This document shows positions 9,775-18,616 of a DNA stretch of 64,000 nucleotides, piece after piece. The stretch's first letter is position 1. Each line of letters begins with the position of its first letter. Position numbers and translations under genes: made by a program. The stretch is from Natronocella acetinitrilica (GTDB lineage Bacteria > Pseudomonadota > Gammaproteobacteria > Nitrococcales > Aquisalimonadaceae). The DNA lies in contig NZ_JALJXV010000007.1 in NCBI RefSeq assembly GCF_024170285.1, positions 124,001 to 188,000 of the forward strand, given 5' to 3'. The notes beneath the pieces are model-generated. The model had not been told where the DNA came from, searched no databases, and was given only the letters and a program-made list of their open reading frames with translations.

Positions 9775-10041
9775 ATGGAAGCACTGGTGACCAGCGGTCG
9801 TGTTGTCGATCTCGTTCTGCTACTCACCGCCGCTGAAGCCATCGCGCTTGTTGCCTATCATCGACTCACCGGTCGCGGCGTTCCGCCCGGTGAACTCATC
9901 CCCTACCTTCTTGCCGGTGTGTTCATTCTACTGGCACTCCGGGTAGCACTGGTTGGTGCCGCCTGGTACTGGATACCCGTCCTCTTGCTGGGGTCACTGT
10001 TCGCCCACCTGGGCGCGTTGGCAAAACGCGGCCTGTCGTAA
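9775..10041 (+). CDS. Small membrane protein of unknown function in the bchG-bchP operon
   Basis: The product has 88 residues and is mostly hydrophobic, with about three predicted membrane spans (roughly residues 10-28, 40-60 and 63-82). I recognise no named family. It starts 7 bases after bchP and is followed within 18 bases by the FMN reductase gene, so it is probably co-transcribed with the bacteriochlorophyll tail genes. It may be a membrane partner of BchP or BchG; that is only suggested by position. Confidence 0.7.
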   Translation: MEALVTSGRVVDLVLLLTAAEAIALVAYHRLTGRGVPPGELIPYLLAGVFILLALRVALVGAAWYWIPVLLLGSLFAHLGALAKRGLS

Positions 10042-10058
10042 TAGGGAACACGCATCTG

Positions 10059-10637
10059 ATGACAAGCACTCACCCCATACTCGTCTTCGCCGGCAGCGCT
10101 CGCACGGGCTCGTTCAACAAAGGTCTCGCCCGGTTGGCTGCGGATAGTATCCGGCGTCAGGGTGGAGATGCGACATTTGTCGACCTCAGGGATTACCCGA
10201 TACCACTCTACGACGGTGGCCTGGAGAAGGAGTCCGGCATTCCGGAGAATGCCCGGGCGCTCAAGAAACTCCTGGCCGCGCATCAGGGACTGGCGATCGC
10301 CTCCCCGGAATACAACGGGTTTATCACCCCACTACTCAAGAACACGCTGGATTGGCTGTCTCGCCCGGACGGCGATGAAGATGGCCTTGGCCTGTTCCGC
10401 GACAAGGTCGCCATTGTGCTTTCCGCGTCTCCGGGTGGTTTCGGAGGCATACGCAGTCTCGGGCTTGCCCGGCAGTTGCTGCTCAACCTCGGCATGATCG
10501 TACTCCCCAACCAGGTCGTCGTGCCCCGGGCAGGCCAGGCCGTCACGGACAGCGGCGAATTTGCCGACAAAGGTATGGGCGAAAGGCTGGACACGGCATG
10601 CGGCGCACTGGTGAGGACGCTAGCCCGGATTGCTTGA
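10059..10637 (+). CDS. NAD(P)H-dependent FMN reductase, flavodoxin-like
   Basis: The 192-residue protein has the NADPH-dependent FMN reductase fold. The N-terminal phosphate-binding loop is GSARTGSFNKGLA (about residues 11-23) and the hallmark flavin contact block is SPEYNGFITPLLKN (about residues 82-95). It is a soluble enzyme that reduces flavins, quinones or azo compounds. As the last gene of the bchG-bch2-bchP run it could supply reduced flavin to BchP or limit quinone stress; this is inference. Its stop codon overlaps the puf terminator coming from the other strand. Confidence 0.88.
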   Translation: MTSTHPILVFAGSARTGSFNKGLARLAADSIRRQGGDATFVDLRDYPIPLYDGGLEKESGIPENARALKKLLAAHQGLAIASPEYNGFITPLLKNTLDWLSRPDGDEDGLGLFRDKVAIVLSASPGGFGGIRSLGLARQLLLNLGMIVLPNQVVVPRAGQAVTDSGEFADKGMGERLDTACGALVRTLARIA

Positions 10638-10664
10638 AAAAAGATGGCGCCATCAGGCGCCATC
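10637..10664 (-). terminator. Rho-independent terminator of the puf operon
   Basis: A perfect 9-bp stem GATGGCGCC/GGCGCCATC (10643-10651 with 10656-10664, loop ATCA) is followed on the minus strand by six T (complement of 10637-10642). It lies 35 bases past the pufC stop and faces the convergent FMN reductase gene. Confidence 0.85.
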
Positions 10665-10699
10665 CCAAAGGACGAGGGAGGAGTTCCCCGCCCACACCA

Positions 10700-11902
10700 T
10701 TACTCCATGTCGTCGAGGAAGCGGCTCAACCGGTCTGCCAGGACAATGCGATCGTCCTGATCGCCCGCAACACGGGCCATGTCGCCCTCTTCCTCGAACT
10801 CCGGGTCGTCGTCGGCATCCAGGTCGTCGTCCGGTACGGCCTCGTCCGGATCCCGCTCCATCATCACATCCCACTGCATTTCACGGGTATCCTCGTCCGG
10901 ATCCCCGATCAGAGACGGATAATCCTGCACCATGCTGGCCCCATACAGCGGCTGCTGGATGCCCTGGTGGCAGGTCGCGCAATTCACCTTGCCAACGTCG
11001 CCTGTGGGGCCAAGCCGGTTCTCCGGGAAGACGCCGTGCAGCGAGTTGATATAGGCGTTGTTGATCTCCCGCACCATGCGGATACCATGCCACGCCGTGG
11101 TCCGCTGCGGTGGGCTCTGATCCCAGTCACCGAAGGCGCGGCTGTTGTGGCAGACCTGACAGGATACGCCCAGCGCGTCGGACATGTGCATCATCAGGCT
11201 GAAGGTCATTTCCGTATGCTGAATTGAAGCAACGTGGCCTGTGGGCAGTGCGTCCTGCTCCTGGACGCGGATTTCACGATCCCCTTCCAGGTAGGCGTCG
11301 AAGGCATTTCTCGGCAGTGAAGAGAGCGCCGTCTTGTCGCTGGGCATATTCTGCATCTGTCGATTGCCGGCACCGGTAAAGCGCTGCGGCTCCTCGTAGA
11401 ACCACTGCTCAGCCGGGACGTTCTCACCCCGATGGCAGGTATAGCAGGTCACGCCCACGTCACCGACGTGATCCTGCCAGCTTGCGTTGATATTCCGTGT
11501 CATTTCTAGCATTCGTCGGGAGACCACCTTGGTGTAGATGTCCTCTGAGGCGAAATTGCCGTCAATGTGACAGTAGTTGCAGCCCTGCTCCGGGGAGACC
11601 CACTCGGTCATGGCGCGCATGACCCGCTGGAACTGCGGAATGCTGAGATCACCGAGCACCTCGACGTTCTCGTAGACATCCCCCGCCCGCGGCCCGGCAT
11701 CCGGCGCCGCAGACAAGGCTTCCGGCGCCTCGTGCCGGGAGCGCTCCCGCTCCCGGATTCGTGGATTCTCGGGATTCTGGGTACCGGTTCCCCGGTACCC
11801 GATCTGCTCTACATCCACCGGCGGCCGCTCACAACCCAGCAGGGCTATGGTTGCAGCCAGGGCAATGGCGCCCATCACTCGACCAATCGTGTGCGTCATC
11901 AT
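10700..11902 (-). CDS. pufC: Photosynthetic reaction centre tetraheme cytochrome c subunit
   Basis: PufC sits on the periplasmic face of the reaction centre and re-reduces the photo-oxidised special pair. The 400-residue precursor has a lipoprotein signal with lipobox LLGC (Cys24). It carries four CxxCH heme sites at about residues 108 (CNYCH), 153 (CYTCH), 248 (CQVCH) and 308 (CATCH). The last roughly 65 residues form an acidic tail (28 Asp/Glu) not needed for heme binding; the best-known PufC (Blastochloris) is clearly shorter. The ATG at 11902 overlaps the pufM stop (ATGA). Heme attachment would use the Ccm system encoded nearby. HiPIP at 28189 is a likely electron donor. Confidence 0.96.
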   Translation of the reverse strand: MMTHTIGRVMGAIALAATIALLGCERPPVDVEQIGYRGTGTQNPENPRIRERERSRHEAPEALSAAPDAGPRAGDVYENVEVLGDLSIPQFQRVMRAMTEWVSPEQGCNYCHIDGNFASEDIYTKVVSRRMLEMTRNINASWQDHVGDVGVTCYTCHRGENVPAEQWFYEEPQRFTGAGNRQMQNMPSDKTALSSLPRNAFDAYLEGDREIRVQEQDALPTGHVASIQHTEMTFSLMMHMSDALGVSCQVCHNSRAFGDWDQSPPQRTTAWHGIRMVREINNAYINSLHGVFPENRLGPTGDVGKVNCATCHQGIQQPLYGASMVQDYPSLIGDPDEDTREMQWDVMMERDPDEAVPDDDLDADDDPEFEEEGDMARVAGDQDDRIVLADRLSRFLDDME

Positions 11903-12876
11903 TGCCCCATCCCCTGCGTCGCGGTTGGATCCACAGCCGGTATCCAAACCTCGGGATACGCTGGCGCTATGCCGTGTTTCACACCCCAGAGGTACCAGTT
12001 CTCGACCACTGTCCCGGTGAGCAGGATGCCGATACCACCGGTTATCACGGTCAGCACCGCGAACCAGTAGGCCCATCTGTGGATGGACTCCATGGTGGCG
12101 TTGAAGCCCATGGTCCAGCGCCAGAACAGGCCGGCGCGCTCAGCGGCCGTACCACGGTCCACCGATTGCTCGATCTCCCGTTCGCCGCCGTACCGGCCCA
12201 CCGCGAGAATGGTGGCCCCATGCATGGCGAACAACAGGGTCGATCCGAACAGGAACACGATGGACAGCATGTGGAACGGGTTGTAGAACAGGTTGCCGTA
12301 GCGTTGCGAGAAGGCAGCCGTCCAGTCCAGGTGCGGGAAGATACCGAAGGGTACTGCCTCCGCCCAACTTCCCATGAGCAGCGGGCGAATGAAGCCCAGC
12401 ACCAGATACAGCCAGATCGCGGCGGCAAAGGCCCAGGCGATATGCGTGCCCATGCCCATGGATCGCGCCAAGCGGTAGGTCCGTACCCACCAGAGCAGAA
12501 TGGCAGCAGTCAGGAAGAAGCCGGCCATGAGATACCAGCCGCCCTCATTGAGCGGTGGAATACTCAAACCGTACTGCGGCGCTGGTGGCTCAAGAGCGAG
12601 CCAGAAGAACTGGCGCACGAACTGCACCGGATCCCAGTTCACCGAGGCCCACATATTGAGGCCGATGATCTCGATGGCGATGAAGCCGCAGATCAGTGAG
12701 AGCACGCCAGTGGTGCCGAGGTAAACCGGACCGATCTGGGCATCACCAAGCTTGCCTGCCAGCCAGGAGAAGAAAGGTTGCCCCTGTCGTGGCCAGAGCC
12801 TGCCCGGGACTTCCACCCCGGGGTAGGCCGGGCCGCGCACCTGGACGCGGGTAAATAGATTCTGGTACTCAGCCAT
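11899..12876 (-). CDS. pufM: Reaction centre M subunit
   Basis: The 325-residue five-helix membrane subunit pairs with PufL to hold the bacteriochlorophyll, bacteriopheophytin, quinone and non-heme iron cofactors. Conserved blocks include [20 protein letters not shown], with the special-pair histidine, and [14 protein letters not shown] near the iron/quinone region. The C-terminus after the fifth helix matches types that bind a PufC subunit. The ATG at 12876 lies 17 bases after the pufL stop. It is part of pufBALMC. Confidence 0.97.
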   Translation of the reverse strand: MAEYQNLFTRVQVRGPAYPGVEVPGRLWPRQGQPFFSWLAGKLGDAQIGPVYLGTTGVLSLICGFIAIEIIGLNMWASVNWDPVQFVRQFFWLALEPPAPQYGLSIPPLNEGGWYLMAGFFLTAAILLWWVRTYRLARSMGMGTHIAWAFAAAIWLYLVLGFIRPLLMGSWAEAVPFGIFPHLDWTAAFSQRYGNLFYNPFHMLSIVFLFGSTLLFAMHGATILAVGRYGGEREIEQSVDRGTAAERAGLFWRWTMGFNATMESIHRWAYWFAVLTVITGGIGILLTGTVVENWYLWGVKHGIAPAYPEVWIPAVDPTATQGMGQ

Positions 12877-12893
12877 TTCGTTATCCCCTCGCC

Positions 12894-13718
12894 CTATGCC
12901 CAGATTGGCAGTTCAAGCCACCAGCTCCACCATTCCGGCCAACCACGCGTCCAGAATGGGCCACTGATGATGATGCAGACGGCACTCCAGAAACCGGCGT
13001 TCAGGGCCAGGAACAGGCCGAGTCGGTGTATACCGAGTTCGCCGATGGAATAGCCGATAAAGTCACGGAAGAATGTGTTTTCGTGCTCCGCCGTCTTGAC
13101 GGTTTCGCCCTTCTTGGGGTTTAGCGCCGACAACACCAGGCCACCGTGGAGTGACAGCGCGAGCGTGGTGGTGAAGAAGAACGTCACCGCCAGCATGTGC
13201 GCCGGGTTGTAGTGGAAGTGCAGATACTGGTAGCCGACGTTCGACACCCAATCCAGATGACTGAGAATGCCGTAGGGGAAACCATGTCCCCAGGCACCCA
13301 GCAGCAAGGGTCGGATGACCACCAGGCTGGCGTAGGCGAAGATCGCAACTCCGAAGGCGACGGGAATGTGATAGCCCATACCCAGCTTTCGGGAAATCTC
13401 GACTTGTCGCAGCGCCCAGGATATGAATGCACCCAGAGCGCATATGGTGATGATCTGCCAGAGCCCCCCTTCCATCAGGGGCGCCATGGCCAGACCGTAA
13501 CTGAGATCCGGTGGTGCGATACTGATCTGCCAGAGATTCCAGGTGTCTCCCTGGGAAGCTCCCCAGACGATCATGAGCGTACCAAGTGCTGCAAAAAACA
13601 GCGTTGTTACGCCAAAGAAACCAACGTAGAAGGGGCCTACCCAAAAGTCGAACAGGTCCCCGCCAAGGAGCGTTCCACCTCGTACGCGATATTTTTTTTC
13701 AAAACTGAGCATGGACAT
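12894..13718 (-). CDS. pufL: Reaction centre L subunit
   Basis: PufL is the 274-residue five-helix partner of PufM. Clear family blocks are [20 protein letters not shown] at the N-terminus, [20 protein letters not shown] (special-pair histidine) and [19 protein letters not shown] near the iron and secondary quinone site. The length is typical. The gene follows the intercistronic hairpin at 13786-13804, which in other purple bacteria helps set the LH1:RC ratio by stabilising the upstream pufBA mRNA. Confidence 0.97.
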   Translation of the reverse strand: MSMLSFEKKYRVRGGTLLGGDLFDFWVGPFYVGFFGVTTLFFAALGTLMIVWGASQGDTWNLWQISIAPPDLSYGLAMAPLMEGGLWQIITICALGAFISWALRQVEISRKLGMGYHIPVAFGVAIFAYASLVVIRPLLLGAWGHGFPYGILSHLDWVSNVGYQYLHFHYNPAHMLAVTFFFTTTLALSLHGGLVLSALNPKKGETVKTAEHENTFFRDFIGYSIGELGIHRLGLFLALNAGFWSAVCIIISGPFWTRGWPEWWSWWLELPIWA

Positions 13719-13785
13719 GGCCGGGTCCTCATTGTCACTTGCAAGTCAGTGCCCCAGAGAATCCCCGACCGCTGGGTTATCACCA

Positions 13786-13804
13786 CCGGGCGCGAGGCGC
13801 CCGG
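13786..13804 (-). promoter_or_regulatory. Intercistronic mRNA hairpin between pufA and pufL
   Basis: The sequence CCGGGCGC-GAG-GCGCCCGG (plus strand) forms a perfect 8-bp GC stem with a 3-base loop. It lies in the 122-base gap between pufA and pufL. There is no following T-run on the minus strand, so it looks like a partial attenuator or RNase barrier rather than a full terminator. This matches the known puf arrangement, where such hairpins raise pufBA over pufLM transcript levels. Confidence 0.75.
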
Positions 13805-13840
13805 CAGAAGCTTGGCCCAGGGTCGGAGACTGTCGTTGCG

Positions 13841-14032
13841 TCAGCTCAACCGGTGGGTTGGCGGCGCTGCCGCCTGTTCCACCGACACGCTGGCGACTGC
13901 TGCACCTTCCAACCAATTGAAACGCTCGGTACTGAGCAGGATGAAATGAATCACCAGGGCCAGCACGAACAAGAACCCGAACAGCGCAACCAGCGCGCGA
14001 CGAGGATCGAATAGCTTCCAGACTCTCCACAT
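13841..14032 (-). CDS. pufA: Light-harvesting 1 alpha polypeptide
   Basis: This 63-residue single-span protein is the alpha subunit of the LH1 ring. It begins [17 protein letters not shown]. The bacteriochlorophyll ligand is His29 (LVIHFILLS), and Trp40, at +11 from that histidine, fits an LH1-type red-shifted antenna. The 20-odd residues after the span form a hydrophilic periplasmic tail. It starts 11 bases after pufB ends. Periplasmic/cytoplasmic orientation is known for the family. Confidence 0.95.
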   Translation of the reverse strand: MWRVWKLFDPRRALVALFGFLFVLALVIHFILLSTERFNWLEGAAVASVSVEQAAAPPTHRLS

Positions 14033-14043
14033 GTCGTCGTCTC

Positions 14044-14277
14044 CTATGTGAGGTAAGGCGCAACTTGCGCGAGAGTGGTAGCTACGCTGTTACTGCCTTC
14101 AATCACGGCAGCGTAACCATCTTTTCCGGGCAGCCACGGGCGCCAGATCCACGCAAGAATATGCGCGAACACAGCGACGGCGACGAAGATGATGAAGCTC
14201 TGCATGAAAATGCCATGGAACTCCTTCGCCTCGTCGTCGGTGAGCCCCGAAAGCGACGTGTTTTTTGAATCAGCCAT
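14044..14277 (-). CDS. pufB: Light-harvesting 1 beta polypeptide with extended C-terminus
   Basis: The 77-residue protein has the beta signature [10 protein letters not shown] (His21) and the bacteriochlorophyll ligand His39 in [16 protein letters not shown]1 beta chains usually end within a few to about ten residues of WRPWLP; here about 27 further residues follow, polar then mildly hydrophobic. The start ATG at 14277 is the only sensible one. It is the first structural gene of pufBALMC and lies 131 bases after the small PufQ-like gene. Confidence 0.94.
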   Translation of the reverse strand: MADSKNTSLSGLTDDEAKEFHGIFMQSFIIFVAVAVFAHILAWIWRPWLPGKDGYAAVIEGSNSVATTLAQVAPYLT

Positions 14278-14375
14278 ACGCTTGCTTCCTTCTCATTCGA
14301 CCTGTCGGTCGTCGCCGCGCAAACCCCGCGCGGCCCGGGCGACCAACCGCAATGCGTCACGGTCAGTCCCACTCC

Positions 14376-14416
14376 TTCGGGTCACCCCGAAAGAATCTGG
14401 TTGGGGCATCAGCCCC
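14376..14416 (-). promoter_or_regulatory. Two small hairpins between the PufQ-like gene and pufB
   Basis: TTCGGG/CCCGAA (14376-14381 with 14386-14391) and GGGGC/GCCCC (14403-14407 with 14412-14416) can each form short stems; the second overlaps the stop codon of the upstream small gene. The 131-base gap may act as an mRNA processing region. The remainder of the gap shows nothing else. Confidence 0.35.
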
Positions 14417-14630
14417 GGAAGGCGAACGGAATGGCGATACTCGCCGCCGTCTTCGCCTCCGCGATAATCGAATTGGTCCGACCGCCACGCCTGCGCCCTG
14501 GCACCAGCCGCATCACGGCGCACGCCGGCAGAAAGAGGAAGAACCCAACCGCCATTAGCACTCGGCACTGTTTCTCGTCCGTCCGGCGCATGCGCATGGT
14601 CTCCGCCTTGATTCCGCTGTGGTCAGTCAT
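14409..14630 (-). CDS. Putative PufQ-like small membrane protein between bchZ and pufB
   Basis: The 73-residue product has one hydrophobic segment (about residues 24-42, VLMAVGFFLFLPACAVMRLV) flanked by basic residues and a polar tail. The ATG at 14630 has a strong GAGGAGA ribosome site. The position between bchZ and pufB is where PufQ is encoded in Rhodobacter and relatives; PufQ is a small single-span protein that influences bacteriochlorophyll supply to forming complexes. Sequence similarity to classical PufQ is weak by eye, so the name rests mostly on position and topology. Confidence 0.6.
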   Translation of the reverse strand: MTDHSGIKAETMRMRRTDEKQCRVLMAVGFFLFLPACAVMRLVPGRRRGGRTNSIIAEAKTAASIAIPFAFRG

Positions 14631-14689
14631 TGATCTGTCTCCTCTGGATACTGCTTGAGTCTCACGATGCGAAGTGCGCGTCCCGTTCA

Positions 14690-16129
14690 TCAGGCGGCAC
14701 CTCCGGCACATCGCAGATGCGTTGAGGTCACCCTCTCCTCACCCGCTCTGCGCGCATCCCGCTCGGCGTCATCCCGCAACCGCTTCGCGGCGGAGATGCG
14801 CACCAGAACGGGGTGTTCCTGAACCATTTCATCCAGTAGCTGCCTGGCCTCTTCATCCCACGGCATCGCGCTCTCGCTGCGCGCCGGGGTGGGCTCCACG
14901 GTATCGAGGTTGGTTGCCAGCGGCAGGATGTTGAAAAGTGCGTCGAACAGGGCATTACAGACCTCCTGGACCAGGTAAGTGGCCCCGGAGTAACCCATGA
15001 AGGGTGTGCCCGTGTGACGGCGTATCGCAGCACCGGGAAACGATGCCGGGATGTATTGGCCGCGATTACCGATTTCGGCGAGATACATGCGCTCGTTGTA
15101 ACTGCCGAACAGGATCAGCGGCGTCTTCTCGTGAATCAGCTGACGCACCGCTGCGTTGTCTGTTTTCTTGCCCGCATGCCTGGCAACAGCGAAGTTGCAG
15201 GGCATGCCCATGTCCTCTTCCAGGAAGTGGCGGATGCCCCGCGTGTAGGTCTCGTTGGCCACTACGCCGAAACTGGCAGTGCCGTAGAAGTCTTGTGTCA
15301 CGGATCGCCAGAGATCCCACAAGGGCTTGATGGTGGTGTGTTTCTCCCGCTCGATGAACGGCTCCGGATCGATCTCCAGCAGCTCGCCCAGCTGGCGAAG
15401 GAACTTGGTCGTGCTGTGCAGGCCAATGGGCGCCTGCAGGTAGGGGCGCTCAAGCGCCTCACAGAGTTGCCGACCAAATTCCCGGTACATGCAGATGTTT
15501 ACGTCGGCGTCCACCAGGCGGGGGACCTGGTCCACGTGGCAGCCCAGCGGGAAGACGATGTTCACCTCTGCCCCGACGCCTTCCACAAGTCGACGGATCT
15601 CTGCCAGGTCCGATGGCATGTTGAAGGTGCCGTAGGCGGGGCCGATGATATTCACCCGCGGCTTCGCGCCCTCAACGGGCTTCTTCGCCTTCGGCAACTT
15701 GCCGCGCTTGGCACCGAAGTGATGCAGCAACCAGACCATGGCACGATCTGCACACTGCCATTGATCTTCATCGATGGTACGCGGCAGGAAGCGCAGGATG
15801 CCGGTGCCTTCCGGTGTGACACCGCCGCCGATCATCTCGGCGATGGAACCGGTGACCACCACACTGGGTCGATCGGGATCCAGGGTCGCATGGGCACGCT
15901 TCATGGCGCCTTCGGTGCCATGCTGGCCGAGTTCATCCTCGGACAGTCCGGTGACCACGATGGGCAGTTCGTGCGGCGGCAAGGCATCGGTGTAATGCAG
16001 CACCGAGGTCACGGGCAGATTCTCGCAACCCACCGGGCCGTCGATGATGACCTGCAGGCCCTTCACCGCTGTGAAGACGTAGACTGCGCCCCAGTAACCC
16101 CCGGCCCGGTCGTGATCAAGTACCAGCAT
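14690..16129 (-). CDS. bchZ: Chlorophyllide a reductase subunit Z
   Basis: BchZ with BchY forms the nitrogenase-like catalytic component that reduces the C7-C8 bond of chlorophyllide a, using electrons from BchX. The 479-residue protein has conserved early cysteine context [12 protein letters not shown] and the block [19 protein letters not shown]. It overlaps the bchY stop by one base and is followed by the PufQ-like gene. The last 50 or so residues are charged and alanine-rich. Confidence 0.96.
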   Translation of the reverse strand: MLVLDHDRAGGYWGAVYVFTAVKGLQVIIDGPVGCENLPVTSVLHYTDALPPHELPIVVTGLSEDELGQHGTEGAMKRAHATLDPDRPSVVVTGSIAEMIGGGVTPEGTGILRFLPRTIDEDQWQCADRAMVWLLHHFGAKRGKLPKAKKPVEGAKPRVNIIGPAYGTFNMPSDLAEIRRLVEGVGAEVNIVFPLGCHVDQVPRLVDADVNICMYREFGRQLCEALERPYLQAPIGLHSTTKFLRQLGELLEIDPEPFIEREKHTTIKPLWDLWRSVTQDFYGTASFGVVANETYTRGIRHFLEEDMGMPCNFAVARHAGKKTDNAAVRQLIHEKTPLILFGSYNERMYLAEIGNRGQYIPASFPGAAIRRHTGTPFMGYSGATYLVQEVCNALFDALFNILPLATNLDTVEPTPARSESAMPWDEEARQLLDEMVQEHPVLVRISAAKRLRDDAERDARRAGEERVTSTHLRCAGGAA

Positions 16130-17655
16130 CAGACCGTCTCCTCGTCGATATTCGGCGTAGTACGCCCACCCTTGGCGGGTTTGGCGAACTTGCTCAAGTC
16201 GACCCTTGGCTTCACGACGGGGGTGTCTTCCCAGACTCCGGCCTTGTCGCCCACCCCCACACCCTCGAAGAAGGCGTGCATGGCATCGAATCGACTCTTG
16301 TTGGCGATCGCGTTGTTGATGACATCGGCAAGCGAGCCGGCGCCGGCCACGCCCATCAGGGGGCGGGCAGAAATAAGATTGGTGAAATACAGACCTGGAA
16401 TCGCGAGCTGCTTTGCCTTCTGCACGACCGGTGTGGTGCCAATGGCAAGATCCGGCTGAAAGGCCTCCACCGCGCCCACGTCCTGCTCAAGCGACGCGCG
16501 ATAGCGAACAGCGATACCCCGCTCCTCCAGCCAGAGCCGATCCGGCTCCGACCATTGCGTGTGCGGGCAAGCCGTGCCGACGTAGAGCACATCCGCCCCG
16601 CTCTCCACCAGCAGCCGGGCCACAAGCAACTCGGAACCTTCGTAGCCCGACAGGGTGATACGCCCACGAATGGGCTTGTCAGCCAGGGCTTTTCGGATCT
16701 GCGGCAGCAGCGCGCGCTTTGCCGCGCTCACCTTGCCCTCGTCGACTCCGCAGGCCTTGCCGATGGCGTCCAACCAGTCAGCCGTACCGTCATGACCCAC
16801 GGGCGCAGATGGAACGATCGGACGGCCCGCCGCCACGAACTCGCGAATGGATGCCGTGTAGAAAGGGTGAATGGCGGCCACCGCCGCACCATCCAGGGCG
16901 CTGTAGAGTTCGCGCCATTCCCGGGTAGGCACCACCGTGCCGGCAGCCAGCCCGAGTGGTTCCAGCAACTGGCCGATGGCAAGCGGATCTCCGGGGAACA
17001 TCTCTCCAAGCAGGGTCACCGTTGGCAACTCCGCCCGCCCACCGCGGGGCGCCTGCACCGGCCCCGCCTCTACTTCTTCGCGTGCGTACTTCAGCATGGC
17101 ACCAGCCAGCACGTCCTTGGCTTCGGCATGCGTGGGCACACCGAATCCGGGCACGTCTATACCAACGATGCGGACACCGTTGATCTGCTTCGGCAGCAAC
17201 CGCAGCGGCACGCCGGATGCGCTGGGCACGCAGAGATTGGTGATGACCACGGTGTCGTAGTGCTCCGGGTCCGCCATTTCGTGGACCGCATCCCGGATAT
17301 CCTCGAACAGCTTGCCGGTGACCAGCGACTCGGAATTGAATGGCACATAGCCCACGGAGCGGCGCGCACCGTAGAAATGCGAGGTAAAGGTCAGGCCGTA
17401 GACGCAACAGGCGGAGCCGGACAGGATCGTCGCGGTCCGGCGCATGCGCAGGCCAACGCGAAGCGAACCGAATGCCGGACACATGCTCTGCGGCTGATCA
17501 TGGGGACCGAGGGGGTAATCTTCTGCGTAGCGCTCCAGCATCTCGCTGTTGCCTGCCGCCGCAGCCGCGCGCCGTAATTCGGCCTTGCCTGCGTGGCAAC
17601 CCAGGCCATCGGCCTTCGTCGCTTCAAGGTTGGCAGGTGCCTCAGACTTCGTCAT
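16129..17655 (-). CDS. bchY: Chlorophyllide a reductase subunit Y
   Basis: This is the 508-residue partner of BchZ. The [23 protein letters not shown] region around residue 60 contains a cluster-ligand cysteine, and [20 protein letters not shown] follows (both quoted only in part by position 60-105). The ATG at 17655 overlaps the bchX stop by 14 bases. The complex is oxygen-sensitive in vitro, yet the cluster also carries an aerobic cyclase, as in many facultative phototrophs. Confidence 0.96.
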   Translation of the reverse strand: MTKSEAPANLEATKADGLGCHAGKAELRRAAAAAGNSEMLERYAEDYPLGPHDQPQSMCPAFGSLRVGLRMRRTATILSGSACCVYGLTFTSHFYGARRSVGYVPFNSESLVTGKLFEDIRDAVHEMADPEHYDTVVITNLCVPSASGVPLRLLPKQINGVRIVGIDVPGFGVPTHAEAKDVLAGAMLKYAREEVEAGPVQAPRGGRAELPTVTLLGEMFPGDPLAIGQLLEPLGLAAGTVVPTREWRELYSALDGAAVAAIHPFYTASIREFVAAGRPIVPSAPVGHDGTADWLDAIGKACGVDEGKVSAAKRALLPQIRKALADKPIRGRITLSGYEGSELLVARLLVESGADVLYVGTACPHTQWSEPDRLWLEERGIAVRYRASLEQDVGAVEAFQPDLAIGTTPVVQKAKQLAIPGLYFTNLISARPLMGVAGAGSLADVINNAIANKSRFDAMHAFFEGVGVGDKAGVWEDTPVVKPRVDLSKFAKPAKGGRTTPNIDEETV

Positions 17656-18616
17656 AAATCACTTCCAGCGACGGCTTGGTGATGGAGGCCTTGCCGCACA
17701 TGTCTTCCATGTTGGCCGGCTTCAGTGTCACCTCACGGCCGACGTCTTCGCTTTTAAAGAGGCCAAGCAGTTCGTCCTGACTCAGGGGATTGGGCAATAC
17801 TGGCGGTGCCTCGGCCACGTTGATTCCGAGTTCCTTGAACAGGGGCGCCCACTCGCTGCCCTCGCGACCGATAATTTCGTAATTCGCGCTTTTCTTGCGG
17901 ATGTCATCATGGGCGGGAATCGCGGAGAGCACGGGAATGCCTACGGCTTCGGCAAAGGCGCTTGCTTCACCGGTCCCGTCATCCTTGTTGATCACCAGGC
18001 CGGCGACCCCGACGTTGCCGCCGAGCTTGCGAAAATACTGCACCGCCGAGCAGACATTGTTTGCCACGTAGAGCGACTGCAGGTCATTGGAACCAACCAC
18101 GATGACCTTCTGGCACATATCCCGGGCAATGGGCAGACCGAAACCGCCGCAGACCACGTCGCCGAGGAAATCAAGCAGGACGTAGTCGAAGCCCCAATCG
18201 TGGAAACCGAGTTTCTCCAGGAGTTCGAAGCCGTGGATGATCCCGCGGCCACCACAGCCCCTGCCCACTTCCGGGCCGCCCAGCTCCATGGCAAAAACGC
18301 CGTCACGCTTGAAGCAGACATCGCCGATCTCGACCTCTTCACCGGCCAGCTTCTTTTTCGAAGAAGTCTCGAGAATGGTGGGGCAGGCACGGCCGCCGAA
18401 GAGTAATGAAGTCGTGTCACTCTTGGGGTCGCAACCGATCAGCAGGACCTTTTTCCCTTGCTGCGACATCATGTAGGACAGATTGGCCAGCGTGAAACTC
18501 TTGCCGATACCGCCTTTGCCATAGATCGCGATGATCTGGGTCTTGGCTGCCGCCGGGGAGGTTGTCTGCGAATCGTCGCCGACCTGGGCGTTGACTGCCG
18601 ATGCTGGCGTACTCAT
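17642..18616 (-). CDS. bchX: Chlorophyllide a reductase iron protein (subunit X)
   Basis: BchX is a NifH-like [4Fe-4S] ATPase that donates electrons to BchYZ. The P-loop is [12 protein letters not shown] near residue 32. Cluster cysteines lie in VGRGCGGRG and [11 protein letters not shown]. The ATG at 18616 overlaps the bchC stop (ATGA), which decides the start over an in-frame ATG 36 bases upstream; the resulting protein has 324 residues. Confidence 0.96.
   Translation of the reverse strand: MSTPASAVNAQVGDDSQTTSPAAAKTQIIAIYGKGGIGKSFTLANLSYMMSQQGKKVLLIGCDPKSDTTSLLFGGRACPTILETSSKKKLAGEEVEIGDVCFKRDGVFAMELGGPEVGRGCGGRGIIHGFELLEKLGFHDWGFDYVLLDFLGDVVCGGFGLPIARDMCQKVIVVGSNDLQSLYVANNVCSAVQYFRKLGGNVGVAGLVINKDDGTGEASAFAEAVGIPVLSAIPAHDDIRKKSANYEIIGREGSEWAPLFKELGINVAEAPPVLPNPLSQDELLGLFKSEDVGREVTLKPANMEDMCGKASITKPSLEVIYDEV

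Noticed and set aside
14409-14630. Naming the small puf gene pufX
   Set aside because: PufX follows pufM in Rhodobacter; this gene precedes pufB and has no PufX-like dimer motif, and pufC follows pufM here.
15014-17577. Long plus-strand open frames (over 400 codons) opposite bchZ and bchY
   Set aside because: They are antisense to well-matched BchZ and BchY; high GC content leaves long open shadow frames. They show no family motifs or ribosome sites.
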